A stretch of DNA of 64,000 bases from Flavobacterium sp. TAB 87 (GTDB lineage Bacteria; Bacteroidota; Bacteroidia; Flavobacteriales; Flavobacteriaceae). Below the pieces are notes generated by a model. It was not told where the DNA came from. It worked only from the letters and a program-made list of their open reading frames with translations, and did no database searches. The stretch spans positions 600,677-664,676 of the forward strand of contig NZ_LLWK01000037.1 in the NCBI RefSeq assembly GCF_001529295.1, in the 5' to 3' direction. The position numbers and the translations under genes are program-made. Below, piece after piece: positions 17,857 to 28,031 of the stretch; position 1 is the first letter of the stretch; every line of letters begins with the position of its first letter.

Positions 17857-18063
17857 ATGGAACTAAAAATAAACAATCAAATCAAACAATTTCAAGCAGA
17901 TGCGCTAAGCATTCAAGCCTTGCTTGATATTGAAATTCCTCAAAAACAAAACGGCATCGCCGTTGCGATTAACAATACTGTAATTCCAAAATCCAAGTGG
18001 AATTCTCATTTCCTCCATAAAACAGATACTGTCATTATTATTTCAGCCACGCAAGGCGGATGA
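17857..18063 (+). CDS. thiS: Sulfur carrier protein ThiS
   Basis: The protein is 68 aa, a ubiquitin-like fold ending in the GG dipeptide (ISATQGG) that is adenylated by ThiF and turned into a thiocarboxylate for thiazole synthesis. The frame is open further upstream, but only with a TTG at 17836; the ATG at 17857 gives the normal length and start (MELKINNQIKQF). First gene of the operon, directly behind the TPP riboswitch. Confidence 0.93.
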   Translation: MELKINNQIKQFQADALSIQALLDIEIPQKQNGIAVAINNTVIPKSKWNSHFLHKTDTVIIISATQGG

Positions 18064-18066
18064 TAT

Positions 18067-19995
<1,929 letters not shown>

Positions 19996-20071
19996 TTAAA
20001 ATATTCACGAATTGACGAATTGAAGGATTTGTTGATCAATCAACTTTTGAATCTTTGAACATAAATAAAAA

Positions 20072-20689
20072 ATGATAGTACTTACCAATCCAACTTCAGT
20101 TGCCAAAGAAATTGACATTATTCATGAATTGTTTGATGAAGGTTTGGCGATTTTACACATTCGTAAAAACGAAATTTCTAAAAAATTAATGAAGGATTTT
20201 ATAAATAGTATTGATCCAAAACATCATGATAAGTTGGTTTTGTGCAGTCATTACATTTTAGCAGATTCTTTTAATATCAAAGGCCTACATCTCAACTCGC
20301 AAAAAAGGTTTGATATACAAGGAACACTGGAGCAATCGGCAATCTCGTATTACAAATCGAAAGGGTTAAGCATCTCGACTTCGGTACATTCTATCGAAGA
20401 ATTTAATACGCTAGAATCGCATTTCGATTATGCTTTTCTTGCTCCAGTTTTTCCAAGTATTTCCAAAGAGAATCATTATTCAAAAATAAATCTTTTAGAA
20501 GCTATTCAAAAAAGAACCAATTATAATACTAATCTAGTCGGTTTGGGTGGAATAAATTCTGACACCATCGAAGAGACTCTAGCGAATGGTTTTGATGATT
20601 TTGCGCTACTAGGAACTATCTGGACTGCTAAAAACCCAATAAAAAATTTCAAATTATGCCAACAAATCGTCCATTCGTACTCACTGTAG
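20072..20689 (+). CDS. ThiE/TenI-family protein (first of two; possibly thiazole tautomerase)
   Basis: The protein is 205 aa with the TMP synthase/TenI TIM-barrel outline: AILHIRKNE (strand 2), GLHLNSQKRF where ThiE has DGVHLGQ, STSVHSIEEF where ThiE has GxSxH, YAFLAPVFPSISKENHYS (phosphate loop region) and LVGLGGINSDTIEETL. Several ThiE catalytic positions are weaker than in the second copy at 21401, notably the missing acidic residue in the GVHLG block and the altered GxGPxFxTxTK. A TenI-like role, converting the ThiG thiazole product to its aromatic tautomer, fits the operon, but a divergent ThiE cannot be excluded. It overlaps thiD by 34 bp. Confidence 0.75.
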   Translation: MIVLTNPTSVAKEIDIIHELFDEGLAILHIRKNEISKKLMKDFINSIDPKHHDKLVLCSHYILADSFNIKGLHLNSQKRFDIQGTLEQSAISYYKSKGLSISTSVHSIEEFNTLESHFDYAFLAPVFPSISKENHYSKINLLEAIQKRTNYNTNLVGLGGINSDTIEETLANGFDDFALLGTIWTAKNPIKNFKLCQQIVHSYSL

Positions 20690-21408
20690 CAGGATTAGAT
20701 CCTTCGGGAGGTGCCGGCATTTTAGCCGACTGTAAAACATTCGAACAACATCAGGTTTTGGGCTTGGCAGTGGTCACGGCAAACACCATTCAGACTGAAA
20801 ATAAATTTATTCAAATGCAATGGATCGACCTAGATTTTGTATTGGAATCGATTACGACCTTATTTAAACATTATGCAATAGCAGTGGTTAAAATCGGAAT
20901 TGTTCCATCGCTACTTTTTTTAGATGCAGTAGTTACGACTATTAAAAAAGTCGCGCCGACAACTAAAATTGTTTGGGATCCTGTTTTAAAATCATCTTCT
21001 AAATACAATTTTTTGACTTTAGAAGACGGGAGTGAATTGAACTCAATCTTGAAAAAAATTGATTTAATAACACCCAATTACGATGAGATATTGCAATTAT
21101 TCCCGAGTTTTATTAGCGATAAATTATGGTTAAAGAACGAACTTCCAACCACGATTTTATTAAAAGGTGGACATAATTGTGCAGCGTTGGGTACTGATTA
21201 TTTATTTGTAAAAAACAACATTATCGAATTACCTCCAAACGATGCTGAACACCAACCCAAACATGGTTCTGGCTGCGTACTTTCATCTGCAATTGCGGCA
21301 AATCTCGCGTTAGGAAAAAACATGAAAGACGCTTGCAGTGACGCTAAACTGTACATCGAAAATTACTTAAGTTCCACCTCCTCTTTAATTGGCTACCATT
21401 ATGTTTAA
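20656..21408 (+). CDS. thiD: Hydroxymethylpyrimidine/phosphomethylpyrimidine kinase
   Basis: The protein is 250 aa. ThiD phosphorylates HMP and HMP-P to HMP-PP. Ribokinase-fold signatures are LTVAGLDPSGGAGILADCKT at the start, WDPVLKSSS, LITPNYDEILQLF and the anion-hole region KHGSGCVLSSAIAANLALG, where the family usually has HGTGCTLSSAIAA. It starts inside the end of the previous gene and its stop overlaps the thiE start by 8 bp, so the three are translationally coupled. Confidence 0.95.
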   Translation: MPTNRPFVLTVAGLDPSGGAGILADCKTFEQHQVLGLAVVTANTIQTENKFIQMQWIDLDFVLESITTLFKHYAIAVVKIGIVPSLLFLDAVVTTIKKVAPTTKIVWDPVLKSSSKYNFLTLEDGSELNSILKKIDLITPNYDEILQLFPSFISDKLWLKNELPTTILLKGGHNCAALGTDYLFVKNNIIELPPNDAEHQPKHGSGCVLSSAIAANLALGKNMKDACSDAKLYIENYLSSTSSLIGYHYV

Positions 21409-22039
21409 CAAATTACAATACATTTCGCAAGGAGAAAATTGCGAAAAACAACTGCAAAATATTCGACTAGCTTTAGATAGTGGTTGCGAATGGATTCAAC
21501 TGCGCTTTAAAAATCAAACGGACACTGACAGCTTTAAAATAGCTAAAGCCGTGAAAATCTTATGTGAAGAACACGAAGCCAAGCTAATTATTAATGACAA
21601 TGTTGCACTTGCAAAGCAAATTGATGCAGACGGTGTTCATCTGGGTTTAGCCGACATGAGAATTAAAGATGCCCGTTTTATTTTAGGTGAATATAAAATT
21701 ATTGGTGGCACTGCAAATACTATTCAAGATATCAAAAGCCATATTCAAAATGGTTGTGATTATATAGGTTTAGGTCCTTTTAAATTTACCAAAACTAAGG
21801 AAAGATTAGCTCCGATTTTAGGATTGAATGGCTATCATAATATTATTCAGGATATGAAGAATCAAGTTCTTAAAATTCCGATTTACGCCATTGGCGGAAT
21901 TACATTGGATGATGTGGACGTTTTAATGCAAACCGGAATTCACGGTATTGCCGTTTCAGGTCTACTTACAGATAGTCAAAAACCAAAGGAACTTATTACT
22001 CAACTTAACGAAAAATTATACGACAATGTCATTATTTAA
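21401..22039 (+). CDS. thiE: Thiamine phosphate synthase
   Basis: The protein is 212 aa from the ATG at 21401. ThiE joins HMP-PP and thiazole phosphate to thiamine phosphate. Clear motifs are [58 protein letters not shown] (pyrophosphate loop) and [12 protein letters not shown]. These match ThiE better than the gene at 20072, so this copy is taken as the synthase. It overlaps thiG by 14 bp. Confidence 0.92.
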   Translation: MFNKLQYISQGENCEKQLQNIRLALDSGCEWIQLRFKNQTDTDSFKIAKAVKILCEEHEAKLIINDNVALAKQIDADGVHLGLADMRIKDARFILGEYKIIGGTANTIQDIKSHIQNGCDYIGLGPFKFTKTKERLAPILGLNGYHNIIQDMKNQVLKIPIYAIGGITLDDVDVLMQTGIHGIAVSGLLTDSQKPKELITQLNEKLYDNVII

Positions 22040-22796
22040 TATAGGAGATAAAAGTTTCGAATCGCGCTTGTTTTTGGGTACTGGGAAATTTGGCTCGAAC
22101 CACGAAATGGAAGAAGCGATTTTGGCTTCGGAAAGTGAATTGGTAACGGTTGCATTAAAGCGAATAGATTTAGAAACAGAAACCGATGCCATTTTAGCAC
22201 ATTTACAACATCCTAAAATCAATTTATTGCCCAATACTTCTGGTGCGCGTGATGCCAAGGAAGCCATTTTTGCCGCACAATTAGCGAGAGAAGCTTTAGA
22301 AACAAACTGGATTAAATTGGAAATACATCCTGATCCAAAATATTTGATGCCTGATCCTATAGCAACGTTAAAAGCAACCGAGGCACTAGCAAAACTAGGC
22401 TTTATCGTTTTGCCCTACATTCACGCCGATCCCGTTTTGTGCAAGCATTTAGAAAATGTAGGAACCGCAGCAGTAATGCCATTAGGCTCACCAATTGGTA
22501 GCAACAAAGGATTAAAAACGATTGATTTTTTAGAAATTATTATTGAACAGAGTCGCGTTCCTGTAATTATTGATGCCGGAATTGGCGCTCCGTCTGACGC
22601 CGCAAAGGCAATGGAAATTGGCGCTGATGCCGTTTTGGTAAATACGGCAATTGCTGTAGCTGGAAATCCGAAATTGATGGCGGAAGCATTTAAAGAAGCG
22701 GTTATTGCAGGGAGAAAAGCTTTTGAAGCTAAGGTCGGTAAACAGTATAGCCATGCGATTGCTTCGAGCCCTTTAACTTCTTTTTTATTCGAATGA
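22026..22796 (+). CDS. thiG: Thiazole synthase ThiG
   Basis: The protein is 256 aa from the ATG at 22026; the frame extends further upstream inside thiE, but the [20 protein letters not shown] start and the family length favour this one. ThiG forms the thiazole ring from DXP, ThiS thiocarboxylate and dehydroglycine. Motifs are [10 protein letters not shown], the [11 protein letters not shown] block, NWIKLEI (Schiff-base Lys), [10 protein letters not shown] and [20 protein letters not shown]. Fifth thiamine gene, upstream of thiH. Confidence 0.96.
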   Translation: MSLFNIGDKSFESRLFLGTGKFGSNHEMEEAILASESELVTVALKRIDLETETDAILAHLQHPKINLLPNTSGARDAKEAIFAAQLAREALETNWIKLEIHPDPKYLMPDPIATLKATEALAKLGFIVLPYIHADPVLCKHLENVGTAAVMPLGSPIGSNKGLKTIDFLEIIIEQSRVPVIIDAGIGAPSDAAKAMEIGADAVLVNTAIAVAGNPKLMAEAFKEAVIAGRKAFEAKVGKQYSHAIASSPLTSFLFE

Positions 22797-22808
22797 CACC
22801 AATACTTT

Positions 22809-22878
22809 TGTCATTTCGACGAAGGCCAAATCGCATTGCGAGAGCAACTAATGTGATTCCTCCTTCGTCGGAATGGCA
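22809..22878. repeat. REP-like long hairpin element between thiG and thiH
   Basis: The outer arms TGTCATTTCGACGAAGG (22809-22825) and CCTTCGTCGGAATGGCA (22862-22878) are complementary over 17 positions with two G-T pairs, and inner arms AATCGCATT/AATGTGATT pair as well. From memory this 'CATTTCGACGAAGG' palindrome is a frequent intergenic element in Flavobacterium genomes, which could not be checked here. Confidence 0.7.
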
Positions 22879-22899
22879 AACTGCGTAAAAAACAATACT

Positions 22900-24018
22900 A
22901 TGAACAACTTCAAATCTGTTTTTTCTCAATACAACTGGAACGACATACAAAACAAAATATATCAAACTTCTGCAAGTGAAGTCGAACACGCCTTAGCCAA
23001 AACTAAGCGCAATCTGGATGATTTTATTGCTTTGATATCGCCTGCAGCGCAACCTTATTTGGAGCAAATGGCGCAAGAATGCCACGAGTTGACTAAAAAA
23101 CGCTTTGGGAAAACCATTCAAATGTATGCACCTTTGTATTTGAGTAACGAATGCCAAAACATTTGCACCTATTGCGGTTTCAGCTTAGACAATAAAATTA
23201 AACGCAAAACTTTACTAGATTCGGAAATTAAGCAAGAAGTAGCTGTTTTAAAAAGACTAGGCTTTGATCATGTTTTATTAGTTACCGGAGAAGCGAATTA
23301 TACTGTAAATATTAATTATTTTTTGAATGCGATAGCACTGATAAAAAAAGATTTCTCGATAATTTCGGTCGAAGTGCAACCACTTTCGCAACAAGAATAC
23401 GAGCGTTTGCATCAAGCTGGCGTGTATTCGGTCTTGGTATATCAAGAAACCTATCATCAAGAAGTGTATAAAAAATACCATACGAAAGGTAAAAAGTCAA
23501 ATTTCGATTTTCGATTGGAAACTCCTGATCGAATAGGAAAAGCAGGAATTCATAAAATTGGTTTGGGTGTTTTATTGGGTTTAGAAGATTGGCGCACCGA
23601 CAGTTTTTTTAATGCTTTGCATTTGGATTATTTGCAAAAAACCTATTGGCAAACCAAATATTCAGTCTCTTTTCCGAGATTACGACCGGCAGAAGGTATG
23701 ATTGAACCCAATTTTATTATGGACGATAAAGATTTAACGCAGCTCATTTGCGCCTATCGATTGTGGAACGAAGATTTAGAAATATCCATTTCAACACGGG
23801 AGAATCAAAAATTCAGAGATAATATAATTGCGATTGGCACCACAAGCATGAGCGCTGGATCTAAAACCAATCCCGGTGGTTATGCCGTGGATAAGCAATC
23901 GCTGGAACAATTTGAAATTAGTGATGAGCGTTCTGTTACTGAAATTGCTGAAGTGATCGCAGCAAAAGGTTATGAACCGGTCTGGAAAGATTGGGGAAGT
24001 TTCAGTCCGAAGTTTTAA
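22900..24018 (+). CDS. thiH: 2-iminoacetate synthase ThiH
   Basis: The protein is 372 aa from MNNFKSVFSQYNWND. ThiH is a radical SAM tyrosine lyase giving dehydroglycine for ThiG. The cluster motif is CQNICTYC (CxxxCxxC) in YLSNECQNICTYCGF. Further signs are VTGEANYTVNINYF, IGLGVLLGLEDWRTD, SFPRLRPAEG and the C-terminal SAGSKTNPGGY. An in-frame ATG at 22873 exists but lies inside the palindromic element, so 22900 is preferred. The use of ThiH rather than the oxygen-dependent glycine oxidase ThiO is normal for this phylum. Confidence 0.95.
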   Translation: MNNFKSVFSQYNWNDIQNKIYQTSASEVEHALAKTKRNLDDFIALISPAAQPYLEQMAQECHELTKKRFGKTIQMYAPLYLSNECQNICTYCGFSLDNKIKRKTLLDSEIKQEVAVLKRLGFDHVLLVTGEANYTVNINYFLNAIALIKKDFSIISVEVQPLSQQEYERLHQAGVYSVLVYQETYHQEVYKKYHTKGKKSNFDFRLETPDRIGKAGIHKIGLGVLLGLEDWRTDSFFNALHLDYLQKTYWQTKYSVSFPRLRPAEGMIEPNFIMDDKDLTQLICAYRLWNEDLEISISTRENQKFRDNIIAIGTTSMSAGSKTNPGGYAVDKQSLEQFEISDERSVTEIAEVIAAKGYEPVWKDWGSFSPKF

Positions 24019-24099
24019 ATCATTTAAAAAAAGTTTAGAAATTAAAAACTACACCTATATTTTATTCTAGTGATTTCTACTGTTTAAAATAAGCTCGCT

Positions 24100-24163
24100 T
24101 TTCACTAATTACTAATCACTTTTCACCAATCACCTTTCATCAATCACTTTTCACTAATTACTT
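24100..24163. repeat. Degenerate tandem repeat between thiH and thiF
   Basis: Four units of 13-21 nt, each starting CTTTTCAC or CTTTCATC and running into (T/C)AAT(C/T)AC, are placed head to tail. It is non-coding and just before the thiF start codon. Confidence 0.6.
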
Positions 24164-24169
24164 CCAAAA

Positions 24170-24880
24170 ATGAGCATTATAGAAGATTTTTTACGATACA
24201 GCAGACAAATGAACTTACCGGAAATTGGTGATTTGGGTCAAGAAAAACTAAAAAAAGCTAAAGTGCTCGTTATTGGTGCTGGCGGTTTGGGCTGCCCAAT
24301 TTTGCAATATATTGCTACGGCTGGTGTAGGAACAATTGGTATTATTGATTTTGATGTGATCGAACTTCACAACTTGCATCGACAGATTTTATATATCGAA
24401 GATCAAGTGGGTTTGTCTAAAGTTACAACTGCAAAAGCTGTTCTTGAAAAACTAAATCCGCTCATTGCGATTACTGCAATTGAGGAAAAATTAATGATAG
24501 AAAATGCTACAAAAATTATTGATGGTTATGATATTGTAGTAGACGGTTCGGATAATTTTGCTACCCGATATTTAGTTAATGATACTTGCGTGCTTTTAGG
24601 GAAAACATTGATTTACGGAAGTATTTTGGGATTTGAAGGCCAATTGGCGGTTTTTAATCACAATGGAAGTAAAAATTTACGTCATGTTTTTCCCGAACCT
24701 CCGAATCCGAAAGAGGTGCCAAATTGCAATTTGAATGGTGTTTTAGGTACTTTGCCAGGGATGATTGGTATGATGATGGCGCACGAAACCTTAAAAATCA
24801 TTCTGGGATTGCCAACTTTAAGAAATGAATTGATTTTATTTTCGACTTTGAATTGGAGCTTTACCAAATTGAACTTTTAG
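24170..24880 (+). CDS. thiF: HesA/MoeB/ThiF-family adenylyltransferase
   Basis: The protein is 236 aa. ThiF adenylates the ThiS C-terminus. The E1-like Rossmann fold has VLVIGAGGLGCPILQYIATA (ATP-binding GxGGLG), IDFDVIELHNLHRQILY (conserved D, NLxRQ) and DGSDNFATRYLVNDTC. The zinc CxxC pairs of E. coli ThiF are absent; only two Cys remain after the Rossmann motif. There is no rhodanese domain. Position as last gene of the thi operon supports ThiF rather than MoeB. The operon ends without an obvious intrinsic terminator. Confidence 0.88.
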   Translation: MSIIEDFLRYSRQMNLPEIGDLGQEKLKKAKVLVIGAGGLGCPILQYIATAGVGTIGIIDFDVIELHNLHRQILYIEDQVGLSKVTTAKAVLEKLNPLIAITAIEEKLMIENATKIIDGYDIVVDGSDNFATRYLVNDTCVLLGKTLIYGSILGFEGQLAVFNHNGSKNLRHVFPEPPNPKEVPNCNLNGVLGTLPGMIGMMMAHETLKIILGLPTLRNELILFSTLNWSFTKLNF

Positions 24881-25087
24881 TCAAATTTCAAAAAAACAGG
24901 CCAATTAAAATGTAGTACAAAAATTATTGAGATCAGCTCCTTTTTGCCCCAGATGAAAGTAGAAAGCCCGGACTGAGAAAACCTATTTTTTCTTGACAGA
25001 AAAGAGCGACTGACAGGAAGCTCCTTTTATGGCTTTATAAAAAAAGGTTTTTGAGGGAGGACTTGTCACAAACAGCTGGATTAGGCC
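24881..25087. other. thiF-aat spacer with a structured element (copy B)
   Basis: The two genes converge over 207 bp, yet only a weak T-rich terminator is seen. The centre (24965-25024) reads on the minus strand as GGAGCTTCCTGTC ... CAGTCCGGGCT, with the order of blocks resembling the element at 39425-39500. It is probably a copy of a dispersed structured repeat; see findings. Confidence 0.4.
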
Positions 25088-25729
25088 CTACTTATTTTGA
25101 TTCAATAAGGTTATAAATGCTTCGCGGGAGATTTCTTGACAACCCAAACTTTCTAAATGCGGATTGTAGACTTGGCAATCTAGCAACTGATAATTTTCTT
25201 TTTTGAGGTGGTTGACCAAGGCTATAAAGGCCACTTTTGATGCATTGGAAACTTTAGAAAACATGCTTTCGCCGCAGAAAATGGTTCCCAAATCGATACC
25301 ATATAAACCGCCCACCAAAACCTCATCTTGCCAAACCTCAACCGATTTTGCTAATCCCATTTCGTGCAGTTTGCAATAGGAATCGACCATTTCATTGGAG
25401 ATCCAAGTGCCGTTTTGCCCGTCTCTAGTGATGTTCTTACAATTCGAAATTACGTCTCTAAAGTTTTGATTGAACGTCACTTTGAACAAATTTCGGTTTA
25501 AGATATTGCGCATGCTTTTGGACACGATTAAATCATCTAAAAACAGTACCATTCTTGGATCTGGCGACCACCATAAAATGGATTCTCCTGGATTAAACCA
25601 CGGAAAAATGCCGCTTTTGTAAGCCAATTTCAAGCGTTCTGGACTTAAATCGCCGCCAACGGCGATAATTCCTTGCTCATCGGCTTCATTTACATCAGGA
25701 AAAAAAAGGTTTGGAGATAAATAGTGCAT
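25088..25729 (-). CDS. aat: Leucyl/phenylalanyl-tRNA-protein transferase
   Basis: The protein is 213 aa from MHYLSPNLFFPDV; an upstream in-frame ATG at 25750 adds only MQFFKKQ and is less likely. Aat adds Leu or Phe to N-terminal Arg/Lys, making N-end-rule substrates for ClpAP/ClpS. The family core is LLAxGGDLSPERLxxAYxxGIFPW, seen here as IIAVGGDLSPERLKLAYKSG followed by IFPWF, then ILWWSPDPRMVL, and GLYGIDLGTIFCGESMFS in the catalytic region. It converges with thiF. Confidence 0.95.
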   Translation of the reverse strand: MHYLSPNLFFPDVNEADEQGIIAVGGDLSPERLKLAYKSGIFPWFNPGESILWWSPDPRMVLFLDDLIVSKSMRNILNRNLFKVTFNQNFRDVISNCKNITRDGQNGTWISNEMVDSYCKLHEMGLAKSVEVWQDEVLVGGLYGIDLGTIFCGESMFSKVSNASKVAFIALVNHLKKENYQLLDCQVYNPHLESLGCQEISREAFITLLNQNK

Positions 25730-25816
25730 TTGTTTCTTAAAAAATTGCAATCATAGGTTTACATTTGACAAATCTAATTCTTTTCTAAACAAAATAAAGA
25801 ACGTTTATTCTACCTA

Positions 25817-26542
25817 ATGAAAAAAACACTGCTCCTTTTTTTGAGTTTTTATACCATTCTTGGCTTCGGACAAGAATCAGATAGTTTGAAAGTGAGATCC
25901 GATTTTAATTATAAATCGCTAATCGCACCTACTGCACTAATTGGTGCAGGAACACTACTCTTACATTCTGATTTAAATAGTCGTCTGCAAACAGATGTCA
26001 CTTCTTTTTTCGGGAACGATTTTCATGAACCTATGGATAATATTTTTCCGTTAGTACCCATTGCCCAAATTTATGCCGTAAAGTATCTTGGGTTTCAACC
26101 AAAAAATAATTTTAGACAGCAAACCATCAATTTAGCTGTTGCCAATACCGCCACTTTGATACTTATTACTGCCTTAAAACATTCGGTAAAAGAAGAACGC
26201 CCTGACGCATCTGACGAATTAAGTTTCCCTTCGGGTCACGCAGCTATTGCGTTTACCAATGCTACATTGCTTTTTTACGAATACAAAGAATCGAATATTT
26301 GGTATGCCAGTAGCGGCTTTTTATTTGCCGCTGCGACTGGAGTTTTTAGAGTTGCCAACGATCGTCATTTTACTTCGGACGTTTTGACTGGCTCAGGAAT
26401 TGGATTGGTATCGGGAATTTTAGTTTCTCATTTTAATCCTTTTCAATCTTTACAATTTGGAAAGAATAAAAAATCAACTGCTTTGGTTTTTCCACAAATT
26501 GGCTCACAAATTGGATTCGGAATGCTTGTCAATTTAGAATAA
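25817..26542 (+). CDS. PAP2-family phosphatase, exported
   Basis: The protein is 241 aa. The N-terminus MKKTLLLFLSFYTILGFGQ is a signal peptide. The PAP2 active-site signature is complete: KHSVKEERP (KxxxxxxRP), FPSGHA (PSGH) and RVANDRHFTSD (RxxxxxHxxxD). Such proteins remove phosphate from lipid substrates such as undecaprenyl pyrophosphate, lipid A or phosphatidate at the outer face of the inner membrane or in the periplasm. Which one cannot be told. Single gene divergent from aat, with a short bidirectional terminator behind it. Confidence 0.88.
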   Translation: MKKTLLLFLSFYTILGFGQESDSLKVRSDFNYKSLIAPTALIGAGTLLLHSDLNSRLQTDVTSFFGNDFHEPMDNIFPLVPIAQIYAVKYLGFQPKNNFRQQTINLAVANTATLILITALKHSVKEERPDASDELSFPSGHAAIAFTNATLLFYEYKESNIWYASSGFLFAAATGVFRVANDRHFTSDVLTGSGIGLVSGILVSHFNPFQSLQFGKNKKSTALVFPQIGSQIGFGMLVNLE

Positions 26543-26544
26543 AA

Positions 26545-26571
26545 AAAGCCTCGAATTTCATCAAGGCTTTT
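26545..26571. terminator. Bidirectional terminator between the PAP2 gene and the DUF3127 gene
   Basis: AAAGCCT and AGGCTTT pair around an imperfect loop, with A run and T run at the two sides. Confidence 0.6.
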
Positions 26572-26594
26572 GTAAACTATTCGTTTTTAATGGC

Positions 26595-26969
26595 TTAGAA
26601 CGGCAAATCGTCTGGCTCTTCTTCATTTAAGTTGGTTGCTGGAGCAAAAGCATCTGCTGCAGGCATTGGAGGCGCTTGACCTGGTGCTGATGCAGCTGCT
26701 ACTCTTTCGATTCTCCATCCTTGAATGCTGTTGAAGTATTTGGTTTCGCCTTGTGGACTCACCCATTCTCTACCTCTAATATTAATAGAAACTTTTACAG
26801 GCTCACCAATGTTGTAGCTGCTCAATAAATCACATTTATCTTGTGTAAATTCGACTAAAATATGTTGAGGGTATTGCTCATCTGTAGTTACAACAAGTTC
26901 TCTTTTTTTGAATGACGCACTAACTTGTTGTTCTGGATTAACAACTTTAATTTTTCCTGTAACTTCCAT
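26595..26969 (-). CDS. DUF3127 protein with an SSB-like acidic C-terminal tip
   Basis: The protein is 124 aa. The first about 90 residues are the DUF3127 domain, a small beta-rich OB-like fold (MEVTGKIKVVNPEQQVSASF, VKVSINIRGREWVSPQGETK). A flexible Ala/Pro linker follows, and the protein ends LNEEEPDDLPF. That ending matches the shape of the SSB C-terminal tip (acidic run then PF), which recruits repair proteins. The domain is known by number only; single-strand DNA binding or interaction with SSB partners is inference. It lies 26 bp downstream of a flavin reductase gene on the same strand. Confidence 0.85.
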   Translation of the reverse strand: MEVTGKIKVVNPEQQVSASFKKRELVVTTDEQYPQHILVEFTQDKCDLLSSYNIGEPVKVSINIRGREWVSPQGETKYFNSIQGWRIERVAAASAPGQAPPMPAADAFAPATNLNEEEPDDLPF

Positions 26970-26995
26970 CTTCGTTATATTTAATTGTTATTTTT

Positions 26996-27871
26996 TTAAT
27001 TTTTTGCTAAAAGCACCTTCCAAGCAGAGACCACGTCTCCGTTGTCTAAATATTTCTTCGCTTCTCGATGCTTTTTTTCGACATCATCAGCACTTAAAAC
27101 ACCCTTTACGGCGAAGTTTTCTTTCACAAATATACTAACTTCTTCTTTTGTAGGCAAGGCTTCTACGTTTCCTAATTTTCCTAAATCGTTCCCGTCAAAA
27201 ACACCACTTTCTGTAACAAACTTTGGGATGGAGTCTACTCCTATTCCTAATGTAGTCAAAGGTTTAGGCACTTCAAAAAGTCCTTGATTGGATCGTGAAT
27301 ACCAGTTGGCTCCCATACGGGAAACCAAGTCTATTTTATGCTGATCAATAGCTCCACTTTCATCTAAAATACTTTCATGAATATGAATCTTAACCACTTC
27401 ACACAGAATCAAATTACCCGCTCCCCCTTCAGATCCTAACGAAATAATTTGCGTCACTTTACACTCAAATTGCACTGGCGACTCGGCCACTCGCAAAGGT
27501 TTTATATTTTCTGAAGCAACGGGCGTAAAACCTGCTTTTAAAAACTCATTTACTCCCTCTGCGTATTCCGTACTTGACAGCGATGTTTGATGCACCATAT
27601 CATAATTTACGACATTGATAACCACTTCTTTGGTCGCTTCGCAATTCAATAAAGTATGTTTGACCGAATTGTCTCGAACACGGCGCGCTGGCGAAAAAAT
27701 TAATACGGGCGGATTTGCACTGAAAACATTAAAAAAACTAAAAGGCGACAAATTCGGCTTTCCTTCGGCATCAACTGTACTTGCAAATGCAATAGGTCTA
27801 GGCCCAATTGCGCTCTGCAAATAGCCTTGCACTACGGCTGTTGTGGTCTCTTTTGGATCTATTGTTAGCAT
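26996..27871 (-). CDS. Flavin reductase family protein (FMN-binding split barrel)
   Basis: The protein is 291 aa. The first about 205 residues form a flavin reductase-like domain with GPRPIAFASTVDAEGKPNLS and the following SPFSFFNVFSANPP, and later MGANWYSR. Such proteins reduce or bind FMN/FAD and may supply reduced flavin to a partner oxygenase; members of this subgroup in Bacteroidota have no assigned substrate. The C-terminal about 70 residues are a helical extension. The gene immediately precedes the DUF3127 gene on the same strand and may be cotranscribed with it. Confidence 0.85.
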   Translation of the reverse strand: MLTIDPKETTTAVVQGYLQSAIGPRPIAFASTVDAEGKPNLSPFSFFNVFSANPPVLIFSPARRVRDNSVKHTLLNCEATKEVVINVVNYDMVHQTSLSSTEYAEGVNEFLKAGFTPVASENIKPLRVAESPVQFECKVTQIISLGSEGGAGNLILCEVVKIHIHESILDESGAIDQHKIDLVSRMGANWYSRSNQGLFEVPKPLTTLGIGVDSIPKFVTESGVFDGNDLGKLGNVEALPTKEEVSIFVKENFAVKGVLSADDVEKKHREAKKYLDNGDVVSAWKVLLAKN

Positions 27872-28031
27872 TGCTGGTTTTAATGTATTAGGGTAAAATC
27901 GCTTAATGACAAAAGTACATAAATCGTTCTAGCTGCAAAAGACATCATTGACTTTTAAAATTTAAATCTTTCGAAACCTTAAAACATTAGTCGTATTAAT
28001 TTCGTTATATTTATACCTCAATTTGTTATCT

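Noticed and set aside
22873..22899. thiH start at 22873
   Set aside because: This ATG lies inside the palindromic repeat; the family start matches 22900.
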